The notes: generated from the letters alone by a model not told the origin. Shown: positions 46,353 through 55,596, counted from the first letter of the stretch. The stretch is 64,000 nucleotides of DNA from DASUFZ01 sp035541475 (GCA_035541475.1 DATKND010000025.1:62001-126000), one strand, 5' to 3'. A program made the numbers and translations.

Positions 46353-46381
46353 GATTCCCTCCGGCGCGCGAAGGGCGGACT

Positions 46382-48004
46382 CTAGCCCGGCGTGGACGGG
46401 TCGCGCGCCTCGAAGAGCGGCAGCAGCGCCCGCTTCACCACCTTCGACATCGCGTTGCGCGGCAACAGCTCCGCAAAGGCGATGCGCTCCGGAACCTTGT
46501 AGCGCGCGAGCTGCTTCGCGCAGTGCGCCTGGAGCTCCGCGACGCTCGCCTCGCGACCCGGCTCGAGCCGCACCACCGCGACGACGCGCTCGCCGAGCCG
46601 CCGATCCGCGAGGCCGAACACGGCGCTCTCGGCCACCGCCGGATGCTCCTCGAGCACGCGCTCCACCTCGGCGGGGTAGACGTTGGCGCCGCCGCGCAGG
46701 ATCAGCTCGTTGCGACGCCCGCGGATGTAGAGCGTGCCGTCCGGCTCCTGCACGCCGAGGTCGCCCGTGTAGTAGATGCCGTCGCGCAAGGCCTTGCGCG
46801 TGGCGTCGGGCTTGCGCCAGTAGCCGAGCATCGGCGTGTAGAGCCCGGCGAAGCGGCCCGTGCGCGCGGGCCCGACGCAGATCTCTCCCTCCTCGCCCGG
46901 CGGCAGCACGCGACCCGCGTCGTCGCGGATCGAGATCTCGACCTGCGGCAGCGCGAGACCGCAGAGTCCCGGCGTCTCGACGGGAGCGCCGTCGGCGCGC
47001 GCCACCGCCGTCGGCGCCTCGGTCATGCCGTAGCCGATCGAGACGTCGCGGCCGAAGCGCGCGCGGTAGAGCGCGCGGAACTCCTCCGGGCATGTGGCGC
47101 CGCCGACCATCGGCTGCGTGAAGGACGCAAGCTGCTCGGGCCGTACATCCGGATGCGTCAGCAGATCGTGGATCACGGTCGGCACCGCCGCGAAGGAGCC
47201 GATCCGCTCCTGCTCGATCCACGCGGCGACGCCGACCGCGTCGATGCGATCCATCGCGACGCAGGCGCAGCCGTTCTGCCAGGCCTGCACGGGACCGAGC
47301 ACGATCAGGTTCAAGATGGTCAGCGGGAGCACCGTGCCCTGCGCGACGCCTTCGGGATACGTCCCCGATTCGGCGGTCACCGCTCCGGGCAAGAGGATGT
47401 TGTGCTGGCTGTGGACGGCGCCCTTCGGATGGCCGGTCGTCCCGCTGGTGTAGGCGATCGCCGCGGGTCCCCACGGATCGATCTCGACGTCGGGGCGCGC
47501 GTCCGGCTGACGCGCGCAGAGCGCGCGCCAGCCGGCGTTCTCGTTCTCCGGATCCACTTCGATCTGCGTTCGGAGCGAGACGAGCTTCGCTCCGGAGGCG
47601 CGGAGCTCGTCGAGGATTTCCTTCGTCGCGAGCAGCAGCGCCGCGCCCGAGTCCTCCAGCAGATGCGCCTTCTCCGGCGGCGCGAGCACGCGGTTCACGC
47701 CGACCCAGATCGCGCCGAGCCGCATCGCGCCGAGGAAGGCGACCACGATGTCGACGTCGTTCGGGAGACAGCACGCGACTCGATCCCCGGGCCCGATGCC
47801 CTGCGCGCGCAATGCCGCAGCCGCGCGGTTCGCCGCGCGATCGAGCTCGCGGAACGACAGCCGACCGTGGCGTCCGACGAGCGCCGTGCGATCCGGGTCG
47901 TGCGCGAGCACGGGGTCGAGGACGAGGGCCACGCTCTGTGGGCGCCCGGGGATCTCCGGGCGGCGCGACGGCGGCGCGAGACCCGCGGCGGCGTAGTCGA
48001 ACAT
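46382..48004 (-). CDS. AMP-dependent acyl-CoA synthetase
   Basis: 540 residues. Activates a carboxylic acid with ATP and CoA. A3 motif AIAYTSGTTGHPKGAVHSQ, A5 SIGYGMTEAPTA, A7 YYTGDLGVQEPDG, A8 RRNELILRGGANVYPAEVERVLEEHP and the catalytic lysine near the end in LPRNAMSKVVKRALL. Substrate class (fatty, aromatic or steroid acid) is not deducible. The ATG at 48004 gives a sensible N-terminus; the frame also opens at 48055. A GCGTA-GAA-TACGC inverted repeat (48011-48023) sits directly upstream. Confidence 0.9.
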   Translation of the reverse strand: MFDYAAAGLAPPSRRPEIPGRPQSVALVLDPVLAHDPDRTALVGRHGRLSFRELDRAANRAAAALRAQGIGPGDRVACCLPNDVDIVVAFLGAMRLGAIWVGVNRVLAPPEKAHLLEDSGAALLLATKEILDELRASGAKLVSLRTQIEVDPENENAGWRALCARQPDARPDVEIDPWGPAAIAYTSGTTGHPKGAVHSQHNILLPGAVTAESGTYPEGVAQGTVLPLTILNLIVLGPVQAWQNGCACVAMDRIDAVGVAAWIEQERIGSFAAVPTVIHDLLTHPDVRPEQLASFTQPMVGGATCPEEFRALYRARFGRDVSIGYGMTEAPTAVARADGAPVETPGLCGLALPQVEISIRDDAGRVLPPGEEGEICVGPARTGRFAGLYTPMLGYWRKPDATRKALRDGIYYTGDLGVQEPDGTLYIRGRRNELILRGGANVYPAEVERVLEEHPAVAESAVFGLADRRLGERVVAVVRLEPGREASVAELQAHCAKQLARYKVPERIAFAELLPRNAMSKVVKRALLPLFEARDPSTPG

Positions 48005-48066
48005 GGGCTCGCGTAGAATACGCGCTCGCGCGGCCGACGCCTCGGCACGCGCCATCGGAGGACGCG

Positions 48067-49071
48067 ATGAAGGTCGATGGCGGTCTGATGGTCACGGATC
48101 TCGCGAGCGTGCCGGCGCGCGCGCGCGCTCTCGAAGCGGCGGGCTACGACGGCGCCATCAGCGCGGAGATCGCGAACGATCCCTTCCTGCCGCTGCTGCT
48201 CGCCGCGGAGCACAGCGAAAAGCTCGAGCTGATGACGTCGATCGCGGTTGCCTTCGCGCGCAACCCCATGCTGCTCGCGCAGATGGGCCACGACCTCAAC
48301 GCCTACTCGAAGGGCCGCTTCATTCTCGGGCTCGGCTCGCAGATCAAGCCGCACATCACGAAGCGCTTCAGCATGCCGTGGGACCATCCGGCCGCGCGCA
48401 TGCGCGAGCTGATCCTCGCCACGCGCGCGATCTGGGACTGCTGGTACGGCGGCAAGCCGCTGCAGTTCCGCGGAGAGTTCTACACGCACACCTTGATGAC
48501 GCCGATGTTCACGCCGACGAACACGAAGCACGGCGCACCGCGCGTCTTCCTCGCCGCCGTGGGTCCGCTCATGACGGAGGTCGCGGGCGAGGTCGCGGAC
48601 GGCCTCATCGCGCACGGCTTCACGACGGAGCGCTACCTGCGGGAGGTGACGCTCCCGGCTGTCGAGCGCGGCCTGGCGAAGGCAGGCCGCGCTCGCTCCT
48701 CCTTCGCCATCTCGTGCCCCGTTTTCGTCGTCACCGGCGCCGACGAGCGCGCCTGGCAGCAGAGCCGCTCGGGCGTCTGCAAGCAGATCGCCTTCTACGG
48801 CTCGACGCCCGCCTACCGCGGCGTGCTCGAGCTGCACGGTTGGGGTCCGCTTCAGAGCGAGCTCAACCGGCTCTCGAAGCTCGGCCAGTGGGACGCGATG
48901 GGGAATCTGATCGACGACGACATCCTCGACGCCTTCGCCGTCGTCGCGCCGCCGGATCAGGTCGCGCAGAAGCTGCGCGCCCGCTTCGCGGGCGTGATCG
49001 ACCGCGTCCTCGTCACCTTCGCGAGCGCGGGAGTGGACGAGAAGAAGTCGGTCGCCACGCTGCGGGGCTAG
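48067..49071 (+). CDS. Luciferase-like (LLM class) F420-dependent-type oxidoreductase
   Basis: 334 residues. TIM-barrel LLM protein: SEKLELMTSIAVAFARNPM, HDLNAYSKGRFILGLGSQIKPHI, AIWDCWYGGKPLQFRGEFY, and VFLAAVGPLMTEVAGEVADGLIAHGF. This is close to the actinobacterial-type F420 group with the IKPHITKRFSMPWDHP stretch. The reaction is unknown. The ATG at 48067 is preceded by GGAGGA. Divergent from the acyl-CoA synthetase, 62 bp apart, so both may serve one catabolic pathway (inference). Confidence 0.88.
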   Translation: MKVDGGLMVTDLASVPARARALEAAGYDGAISAEIANDPFLPLLLAAEHSEKLELMTSIAVAFARNPMLLAQMGHDLNAYSKGRFILGLGSQIKPHITKRFSMPWDHPAARMRELILATRAIWDCWYGGKPLQFRGEFYTHTLMTPMFTPTNTKHGAPRVFLAAVGPLMTEVAGEVADGLIAHGFTTERYLREVTLPAVERGLAKAGRARSSFAISCPVFVVTGADERAWQQSRSGVCKQIAFYGSTPAYRGVLELHGWGPLQSELNRLSKLGQWDAMGNLIDDDILDAFAVVAPPDQVAQKLRARFAGVIDRVLVTFASAGVDEKKSVATLRG

Positions 49072-49248
49072 AAACGCGCCAGCCGCGCTTGCGCAGCGAG
49101 CCTTCGAGGCGTCTCGACGCGTCGCCCACTTTCGAACCTACGCGGGGCGCGCCGACTCGACGTCGCGAGCACGCCGACGCAGGCTGCGTGCGCGGAAATG
49201 GGGTTTACAGGCGACCGGGCACATGACTTGTCACGCATGTCATAATTC

Positions 49249-49277
49249 TTGCGTTGCATAACAACACAGCATAGAAT
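49249..49277 (+). promoter_or_regulatory. Probable sigma70-type promoter in an AT-rich pocket
   Basis: TTGCGT and TAGAAT separated by exactly 17 bp. The start point would be near 49284, giving a 60-nt leader before the membrane-protein gene at 49344. The surrounding 49200-49290 is AT-rich, unlike the rest of the window. ATGAC-N11-GTCAT (49223-49243) and TGAC-TT-GTCA (49224-49233) palindromes lie just upstream and could bind a regulator. The gap 49072-49343 holds no gene. Confidence 0.45.
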
Positions 49278-49343
49278 CAAAATAGCACCGGCTGGCGCCG
49301 CCACGGCCTGATCGATCCCGCCGAGATTCCGGGGCTGGGCGCG

Positions 49344-49889
49344 ATGACGAACTTCGTCTTCTACGGCGTGGCGGCTCTGGCCCTGGGCTCGTGGCTGCTC
49401 GCCGTGATGGAGATGATCGGGACGGCCTTCTTCTGGCGTTGGGTGTTCACCTTCGGTCCCCGGGTCTTCTCGGACGAACGCGCTTCCACGCGCCACCTCG
49501 AGGTCCCCGGCACACGCTTCACGACGCGCTCGGCCGCGTTCCTGGCGGTGTCCTCATCCGAATTGCTCTTCAGGCCGAAGCTGTTCCGCATCCACTCCTC
49601 TCTCTTCAAAGGCACGCTGACGCTCCGAGGCGCCCACGCCGCCGCCGAAGCGCGCGTGTCGCTGGGGCTCGTGCTGTTCCTGCTCGTGTGGCTCGCTGGC
49701 TGGTCCTACGGGAGCTTCATGTTGATCACGCGCCCCGACGACGTGCGGAACGACACTGGCATTCCCGCGCCGCTCTTCGCGCTCGCCGGCTACGCGTTCG
49801 TCGCGGCGATGCTGTGGTTCTTCGTCGGACTCGCGCGCCGGGCGGCCCGCAGAGCGGTCGAGGAATTCGCGCAGCGCGCGACGACTTAG
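49344..49889 (+). CDS. Hypothetical membrane protein
   Basis: 181 residues. Three likely membrane helices: VFYGVAALALGSWLLAVMEM near the start, LGLVLFLLVWLAGWSYGSFM and PLFALAGYAFVAAMLWFFVGLA. Between the first two lies a cytoplasmic or periplasmic loop of about 75 residues with no recognised motif. The C-terminus is basic (ARRAARRAVEE). No family recognised. It has its own apparent promoter and is convergent with the alcohol dehydrogenase gene; 49890-50052 holds nothing visible. Confidence 0.7.
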   Translation: MTNFVFYGVAALALGSWLLAVMEMIGTAFFWRWVFTFGPRVFSDERASTRHLEVPGTRFTTRSAAFLAVSSSELLFRPKLFRIHSSLFKGTLTLRGAHAAAEARVSLGLVLFLLVWLAGWSYGSFMLITRPDDVRNDTGIPAPLFALAGYAFVAAMLWFFVGLARRAARRAVEEFAQRATT

Positions 49890-50052
49890 CGCGACTCTGC
49901 GGAGCCGAAGCGGATCGCGTCGTCGGGCACCGGTTGTCTCCTCCGCGTGTACTCGCGCAGGAAGCGCCCCGGTACGCATAGACGGAGGTGGCGCCGACGA
50001 GGAGCGCCGCGCACGTGGCCAGCACCCCGCGCGGCGCGCGCGATTCACGAAC

Positions 50053-51285
50053 TCAGCGCGCGCGCTCGTATTCGAAGAGCACCTTCACCGCGCCGCTCGC
50101 GCCCTGGTCGCGACACGCGAGGAAGGCCTCGCGGTAGTCCTCCAATGCGAAGCGGTGCGTGACGATCGGGGCCGCGTCGATCCGCTTCTCGCGCAGCCAC
50201 TCGAAGTACCACTCCATCGCGTGTTGACGACGGCCCTGCCACGTCTCCATGCCGAAGGCGTTCGAGCCGCAGAGCGCGATCTCCTTGAAGTAGAGCGGCG
50301 TCCACTCGAAGCGGCGCGGCGGCTCGACGCCGAGCGCGACGATGCGAGCGCGCGAGCGCGCGACGCGCACGCCGATCTCGAGTGTGCCGGGCGACGTGAC
50401 GGTGTCGTAGATGACGTCGAAGCCGCCGCGCAGCATCGGGAGCCCGCGCCAGGGCTCGTGCAGCTCGGAGCCCGCGAACGCGGCCAATCCCTCGACCACC
50501 GCGCGCGCCGGCTGGTGCGGCAGCACGCGCTCCGCGCCGAGCTTCTCGCCGAGGCGCGCCTGGTGCGGATAGCGCGCGACCGCGGCGACGCGCACGCTGG
50601 GATGCAGCGCGCGCAGGATGGCGATCGCGAGGAGCCCGAGGGTCCCGCAGCCGTAGACCAGCGCGAGATCGCCCTCCGGCGGGTGGTGCAGGATCGCGTG
50701 CAGCGACACCGCGAACGGATCGGCGAGGACGGCCACCTCGTCGGGAATCTCGTCCGGAATCGGAATGCACTGCGACTCGTGCGCCGGTAGCCGATCGGCG
50801 AAGCCGCCCGGCGCGCCCGCGCTGTTGCCGTGATGGATGCCGGGCGGCAGCGCGCCGCGCGTGAAGTTGAGGCACTGCGCCAGCTCGCCGCGCTGGCACC
50901 ACTCACAGAGCGCCAGTCCCCGCGGCGCGCACGAGAGCCACGGGTTCAGCACCACGCGCTCGCCGACCCGGCGGGCTCGCACCGCCGGCCCCACCGACTC
51001 GACCGTCGCCACCACCTCGTGTCCCAGCACCTGGGGGAACGAGATCATCGCCGTCATCGGATTGTCGAAGGCGCCGTTCATGAAGACCTGCTTGTAGTCG
51101 CTGCCGCAGAGACCACAGAGCTTCGTTCGCAGCACCACCCAGTCGGGCGCGGGGAGCCCCGGCTCCGCGACCTCGCGCAGCTGGATCGGCGCCAGCGGAC
51201 CGACGAACGCGCGCGGCGAGAGGGCCGAGAGCAGCTTCGTGGCGACGAGCCGCGGCAGCGAGTTCTCGAAGACCAGCGCGCGCAC
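50053..51285 (-). CDS. Zinc-dependent alcohol dehydrogenase family protein
   Basis: 410 residues of the medium-chain dehydrogenase type. Catalytic zinc region CGLCGSDYKQVF and GHEVV, then a structural-zinc cysteine cluster in LSCAPRGLALCEWCQRGELAQC with wider spacing than usual. The Rossmann motif is LVYGCGTLGLLAIAIL. The N-terminal LPRLVATKLLSALSPRAFVGPL insertion is unusual for the family. Substrate unknown. Full length and intact, unlike the remnant at 3992-4574. Divergent from the helicase gene; 51286-51444 is the shared upstream region. Confidence 0.88.
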   Translation of the reverse strand: MRALVFENSLPRLVATKLLSALSPRAFVGPLAPIQLREVAEPGLPAPDWVVLRTKLCGLCGSDYKQVFMNGAFDNPMTAMISFPQVLGHEVVATVESVGPAVRARRVGERVVLNPWLSCAPRGLALCEWCQRGELAQCLNFTRGALPPGIHHGNSAGAPGGFADRLPAHESQCIPIPDEIPDEVAVLADPFAVSLHAILHHPPEGDLALVYGCGTLGLLAIAILRALHPSVRVAAVARYPHQARLGEKLGAERVLPHQPARAVVEGLAAFAGSELHEPWRGLPMLRGGFDVIYDTVTSPGTLEIGVRVARSRARIVALGVEPPRRFEWTPLYFKEIALCGSNAFGMETWQGRRQHAMEWYFEWLREKRIDAAPIVTHRFALEDYREAFLACRDQGASGAVKVLFEYERAR

Positions 51286-51444
51286 GGTGCGTCGGGATAC
51301 CCCGCGGCCGCGGCCGCGTCAAACGCCGGCTCGGCATGGAGTCCGGCGGCCCCCGGCGCTCTGCGCTTCGACCCTCTAACCTCACTCGCCCTTTTTCGCA
51401 GCGGGCCCGGCGCCGCGACGGCCCGAAGACTGCGGGAGACCTGG

Positions 51445-53520
51445 TTGCACCCGATCGTCGAAGAGGAGCTCGCCCTCCTCGCGCGCGTCCACCGCGTGCT
51501 CGATACGCGGAGCGCGAGCCCTCGCCCGGACGAGAGCGCGATCCTCGCCGACCTCGAGCGCCTGCGCGAGCAGATCCTGTCGCAGCGCGAGGCCAAGGAC
51601 GCGATGTCGCTGGCCGAGCAGTGGCACCGGCAGAGCGCGCTGCTGCGCCAGCTCCGCAGCTCCGCCGAGGCGCCCGAGGTGGACCCGCGCTCGCCCTACT
51701 TCGCGCACATGCGGCTCGAGTCGAACGGCGAGGAGCGCGATCTCTGCCTCGGCCGTGCGACGCGCATCGAGTCGGGCATCCGCATCGTCGACTGGCGCCA
51801 CGCGCCGATCAGCCGCGTCTTCTACCGCTACCAGCAGGGCGACGAGTACGAGGAGGAGTTCGGCGGGCGCACGCGCAGCGGCACCGTCACCGCGCGCCGC
51901 ACCGTGCGGATCCGCGACGGGACGCTCGAGCGGGTCGAGGCGCCGGAGGGCGTATTCGTCGACGAGCACGGGCCGAGCGGCTGGCAGCGGGTCGAGATCA
52001 GGCGCCCGCGGCTCTCCGGCGGCGAGGGCTCGGCGCTGCGCGCCCACGCGCAAGGCGGTGCGTCGGATCGCCGGCTCGGCACCGACCTCGAGGGCGCGCG
52101 CCGCCGCGCCGACAAGCGCCTGCCCGAGATCACCAGCCTGATCGACGCGGCGCAGTTCGACCTGATCGCGCGGCCCGGCGGCTTCGTCGCGATCCGCGGC
52201 AGCGCCGGCTCGGGCAAGACGACCGTCGCCCTCCACCGCATCGCGTATCTCGCCTACGACGACCCGCGCATCGACTCCGAGCGCACGCTCTTCGTGGTCT
52301 TCTCGCCCGCGCTGCGCGAATACGTGAAGCACGTGCTGCCGTCGCTCGGCGTGACGCGCGTCCGCATCGCGACCTTCCGCGAGTGGGCGCACGAGATGCG
52401 CCTGCGGCACTTCCCCAAGCTGCCGGCCGATCCGCGCTCCGACGCGCCGGAGGTCGTGCAGCGACTGCTGCTGCACCCGGGGCTCGCCGACGCGCTCGAG
52501 CGTCACGTCGCCGAGCACCCGGGCCCGCGCACGCCGCAGCAGGCGCTCGACGACTGGGCCAGCGTGCAGACGCGCCCGGATCTGCTGCGGCGCTGCTGCG
52601 AGGCGCGCGCGCCCGGCTCCTTCCGCGCCGGCGAGATCGAGCGCGCCTGCCAGTGGCTGAAGCGCCGCAACGAGGAGATCTTCGCGTGGCTCGCGCAGGA
52701 GCCCGAGGTCGAGGCGGCGCTCGAGCCCGAGGACGACGCGATCCTGCTGCGCGCGTTCCAGCTCCGCGTCGGCCCGCTGCGCGGCCGCGGCGGTGCGCCG
52801 CAGCGCTACCGGCACGTCGCGATCGACGAGGTGCAGGACTTCGCCCTGCTCGAGGTACGCGTGCTCGTCGACTGCGTCGACGAGGAGCGCTGCATCACCC
52901 TGGCGGGCGACACGCAGCAGCACCTCTCGACCCACAGCGGCTTCACCGCGTGGGGCGACTTCCTGGCCGGCCTCGGCATCGAGGGACGCTCGCTCGAGAC
53001 CCTGCGCGTCAACTACCGCTCGACGCGCGAGATCATGGACTTCGCGCAGCAGGCGCTCGGCTCGCTCCGCGAGGACGATTCGCCGCCCGAGTCGCCAAAG
53101 AGCGGACCGCCCGTCGAGCTCTTCCGCTTCACCGATCGCGGGGCCTGCGTCGCCTTTCTCGGCGACGCGCTGCGCGAGCTGTCGCGCGCGGAGCCGCTGG
53201 CGTCGGTGGCCATTCTCACGCCCGATCCGGACTCGAGTCAGGCCTTGTTCGAGGGCCTGACTCGCGGCGACCTCCCGTCGCTGCGCCGGGTCGAGCGCCA
53301 GGACTTCACCTTCGCGCCGGGCGTCGAGGTGACCGAGGTCGAGCAGGCGAAGGGACTCGAGTTCGACTACGTGGTGCTCGCCGACGTCTCGCCCGAGCAC
53401 TACCCCGACACGCCGGCCGCACGACGCCTGCTCCACGTCGGCGCGACGCGCGCCGTCCACCAGCTCTGGCTCTGCTGCGTCGGAACGCCGTCGCCGATCG
53501 TCGCGGGGGCGTGGCGCTGA
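51445..53520 (+). CDS. UvrD-like helicase, HelD-type
   Basis: 691 residues. An N-terminal helical arm (about 1-65, Leu/Glu/Arg-rich) precedes a superfamily 1 motor: Walker A GSAGSGKTTVALHRIAYL, motif II IDEVQDFALLEVRVL, LAGDTQQHLSTHSGFTAW, LRVNYRSTREIMDF and the late EQAKGLEFDYVVLADV ... LLHVGATRAVHQLWL. This is the layout of HelD, which frees stalled RNA polymerase, rather than of DNA-repair UvrD. The TTG at 51445 is chosen for its GGGAG 6 nt upstream; no ATG or GTG in frame lies close upstream. Ends overlapping the protease gene. Confidence 0.87.
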   Translation: MHPIVEEELALLARVHRVLDTRSASPRPDESAILADLERLREQILSQREAKDAMSLAEQWHRQSALLRQLRSSAEAPEVDPRSPYFAHMRLESNGEERDLCLGRATRIESGIRIVDWRHAPISRVFYRYQQGDEYEEEFGGRTRSGTVTARRTVRIRDGTLERVEAPEGVFVDEHGPSGWQRVEIRRPRLSGGEGSALRAHAQGGASDRRLGTDLEGARRRADKRLPEITSLIDAAQFDLIARPGGFVAIRGSAGSGKTTVALHRIAYLAYDDPRIDSERTLFVVFSPALREYVKHVLPSLGVTRVRIATFREWAHEMRLRHFPKLPADPRSDAPEVVQRLLLHPGLADALERHVAEHPGPRTPQQALDDWASVQTRPDLLRRCCEARAPGSFRAGEIERACQWLKRRNEEIFAWLAQEPEVEAALEPEDDAILLRAFQLRVGPLRGRGGAPQRYRHVAIDEVQDFALLEVRVLVDCVDEERCITLAGDTQQHLSTHSGFTAWGDFLAGLGIEGRSLETLRVNYRSTREIMDFAQQALGSLREDDSPPESPKSGPPVELFRFTDRGACVAFLGDALRELSRAEPLASVAILTPDPDSSQALFEGLTRGDLPSLRRVERQDFTFAPGVEVTEVEQAKGLEFDYVVLADVSPEHYPDTPAARRLLHVGATRAVHQLWLCCVGTPSPIVAGAWR

Positions 53521-54992
53521 GCGATCGGCTGCCGCGGTACCGACGCGTCGGTCGCGCGCTCGGGCGCTGCGCCGGGGTCTGCGCGCTCCTCGTCGCGACC
53601 GCGCCGTTCGCAGCCGCGCACGCCGGACCCTTCAGCCCTCCGGGCCTGTACGACCCGGCGGTGTATCGACTCGCGAACGGCCTCCAGGTCGTGCTGCGCC
53701 CGCGCACGGGCGCGCGCAGCGTCGCGATCCGAGCCGTCGTCGGGGTGGGGACATCGAGCTACCCGTGCCGGGAGCAGGAGGTCCCGCACCTCCTCGAGCA
53801 TCTCCTCTTCTCGGGCACGTCCTCGCACTCCGAAGAGGAGCTCGACGCGCTGATCTCCTCGCACGGCGGATCGTGGAACGCGTTCACGGACGACTGGGAG
53901 ACCACCTATCAGGTCGACATCTTCAGCGGGAATGCCGCGCTCGGGGTCGAGACGCTCCATGAGATCCTGACCGACACGCAGATCTCGGAGGACGCGATCG
54001 CGGTCTCGCGGGACGTCGTGATCCACGAAGATGGAGGCGCGCCCGGCTTCGGGGTCGCCGTCCTCGACGCGCTCGGCCTGTGGGAATCGGCGCACGATCG
54101 CGCGCTCGCGCGGCTCGACCGCCCGCGCACGTCGGCGTGCAAGCCGCAGGGAATCGCCAGCGACGTGACGCGCGACGAGATCGAGGCGGCCTATCATCGC
54201 TACTACGTCCCCGCGAACATGACGCTCGTCGTCGTCGGAGACTTCGATCTCGATGCGATGCGCGCGACGATCGCGCGCACGTTCGGCCGCATGCCCGACG
54301 CGCCCTTCGTCGCCGAGCCGAAGGAGCCTCTGCCGCCGCATCCCGGAGCGATCGCGCTCCGCGGATTCGCCTCGGACGCGAGCATCGGGTTCCTCTTCCG
54401 CACCGGCGGCTACGCATCGCCGGAGAGCTGGGCGCTGCGCGTGCTCGAGCCGTACCTGGATCAGCGCCTCTACCAGGTCCTGACCGTCGAGCGCGGGCTC
54501 ACCTACGACCCGGAGGTCCGCTACAGCGCCGATCCGGACGTCGGATGGTTCGAGATCTCGGCCGTGGTCGACTCGCCCGACATCGAGCTCGTCCGGTCGC
54601 TGATCGCGGCCGAGCTCGACCGGATCCGCGACCGCACCGTCGATCTCGATGCGCTGGAGAAGGCGCGAGACGGGCTGCTCTTGACCTACGCGCAGGGAAT
54701 CGAGTCCAACGCGGACGTGGCGGACTACTACGTCTCGTCGTTGTTCGAGCTCGAGGACCGCGGACGCTTCGTGGACGAGGAGGAAGTGCTGCAATCGCTG
54801 AGGCCCGAATCGATCCTCGAGGCGGGAGCGAAGGCCTTCGCCGCCGACCGCACCGTGTCGCTGCGCGACCGCCGCCTCTACACGACGGAGATCCTCGCCG
54901 GATCGCTGCTCGCCGTCGGCGGCGCGGCGATCTACGTCCCGTGGCGACTCGTCCGGCGTCGCCGTCGGCGCCGCGGCACGGTGAAGACGTAG
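53511..54992 (+). CDS. M16-family zinc protease with C-terminal membrane anchor
   Basis: 493 residues. A signal peptide (RCAGVCALLVATAPFAAAHA) leads to the M16 active site HLLEH (93-97) with the third ligand Glu173 in VVIHEDGG, 76 residues later as expected. The second-lobe segment LRVLEPYLDQRLYQVLTVERGLTY follows. The end is unusual: a membrane helix (ILAGSLLAVGGAAIYVPWRLV) and then a run of arginines, so the enzyme is probably anchored with its catalytic lobes in the periplasm. GTG 53511 overlaps the helicase gene by 10 nt. Confidence 0.9.
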   Translation: MALSDRLPRYRRVGRALGRCAGVCALLVATAPFAAAHAGPFSPPGLYDPAVYRLANGLQVVLRPRTGARSVAIRAVVGVGTSSYPCREQEVPHLLEHLLFSGTSSHSEEELDALISSHGGSWNAFTDDWETTYQVDIFSGNAALGVETLHEILTDTQISEDAIAVSRDVVIHEDGGAPGFGVAVLDALGLWESAHDRALARLDRPRTSACKPQGIASDVTRDEIEAAYHRYYVPANMTLVVVGDFDLDAMRATIARTFGRMPDAPFVAEPKEPLPPHPGAIALRGFASDASIGFLFRTGGYASPESWALRVLEPYLDQRLYQVLTVERGLTYDPEVRYSADPDVGWFEISAVVDSPDIELVRSLIAAELDRIRDRTVDLDALEKARDGLLLTYAQGIESNADVADYYVSSLFELEDRGRFVDEEEVLQSLRPESILEAGAKAFAADRTVSLRDRRLYTTEILAGSLLAVGGAAIYVPWRLVRRRRRRRGTVKT

Positions 54993-54999
54993 CTCGCGC

Positions 55000-55596
55000 C
55001 TAACGACCGCGATAGCGGGCGGGGCGCTTCTCGAGGAAGGCGCGCACGCCCTCGCGGTGATCCTCGGTGCGGAAGAGCTCGGCCTCCTGCGCGCCGATCA
55101 CCTCGCCCGTGAAGAGCAGCTCGGCCGCCTTCTCGCGCCCGACCAGCGCCGCGAGGCGCGCGAGCCCGGCGACGTCGCAGACGAGCCCGCGCAGCACGAA
55201 AAGCTCGCCGAAGCGCGCGCGCTCGGACGCGACGCGCAGATCCGCGAGCAGCGCGAGCTCCATGCCCCAGCCGACCGCCGCGCCGTTGACCGCCGCGACG
55301 ACCGGCACGTCGGTCGCGAGCAGCGCCTCGGCGGTCGGCGTGAGGCGCGGCTCGCGCGCGAGCGCATCGGCCGGCGGCCCCGAGGGCCCGGCCATGATCT
55401 GCTTCACGTCGTCGCCCGAGCAGAAGGCCGGATCGGCGCCCGTCACGACCAGGCAGCGCGCGTCGCAGCGCGCGACCGCATCACGCAGCTCGGCGTAGGT
55501 GCGATGCGTCAGCGCGTTGCGCGCCTCGGGTCGCTGCAGGGTGAGGATCTCGACATCGCCCCGTCGCTCGACCGAGATCTCCTGGTACTGCGCCAT
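55000..55596 (-). CDS. Enoyl-CoA hydratase/isomerase family protein with an internal in-frame deletion
   Basis: 198 residues instead of the usual 250-260. The start matches the family: RPEARNALTHRTYAELRDAV, oxyanion region FCSGDDVKQI, VAAVNGAAVGWGMELALLADLRVAS, and a late LFTGEVIGAQEAE. This runs straight into LFRTEDHREGVRAFLEKRPARYRGR. In relatives about 50-55 residues (LGLVNRVV onward, the helical trimer-contact region) lie between. The junction is near 55083. Frame is kept, so the protein is made but may not assemble normally. Confidence 0.8.
   Translation of the reverse strand: MAQYQEISVERRGDVEILTLQRPEARNALTHRTYAELRDAVARCDARCLVVTGADPAFCSGDDVKQIMAGPSGPPADALAREPRLTPTAEALLATDVPVVAAVNGAAVGWGMELALLADLRVASERARFGELFVLRGLVCDVAGLARLAALVGREKAAELLFTGEVIGAQEAELFRTEDHREGVRAFLEKRPARYRGR

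Noticed and set aside
51336..53510. Apparent N-terminal extension of the M16 protease through the helicase gene
   Set aside because: Out-of-frame reading of the helicase; the protease has a GTG and signal peptide at 53511.
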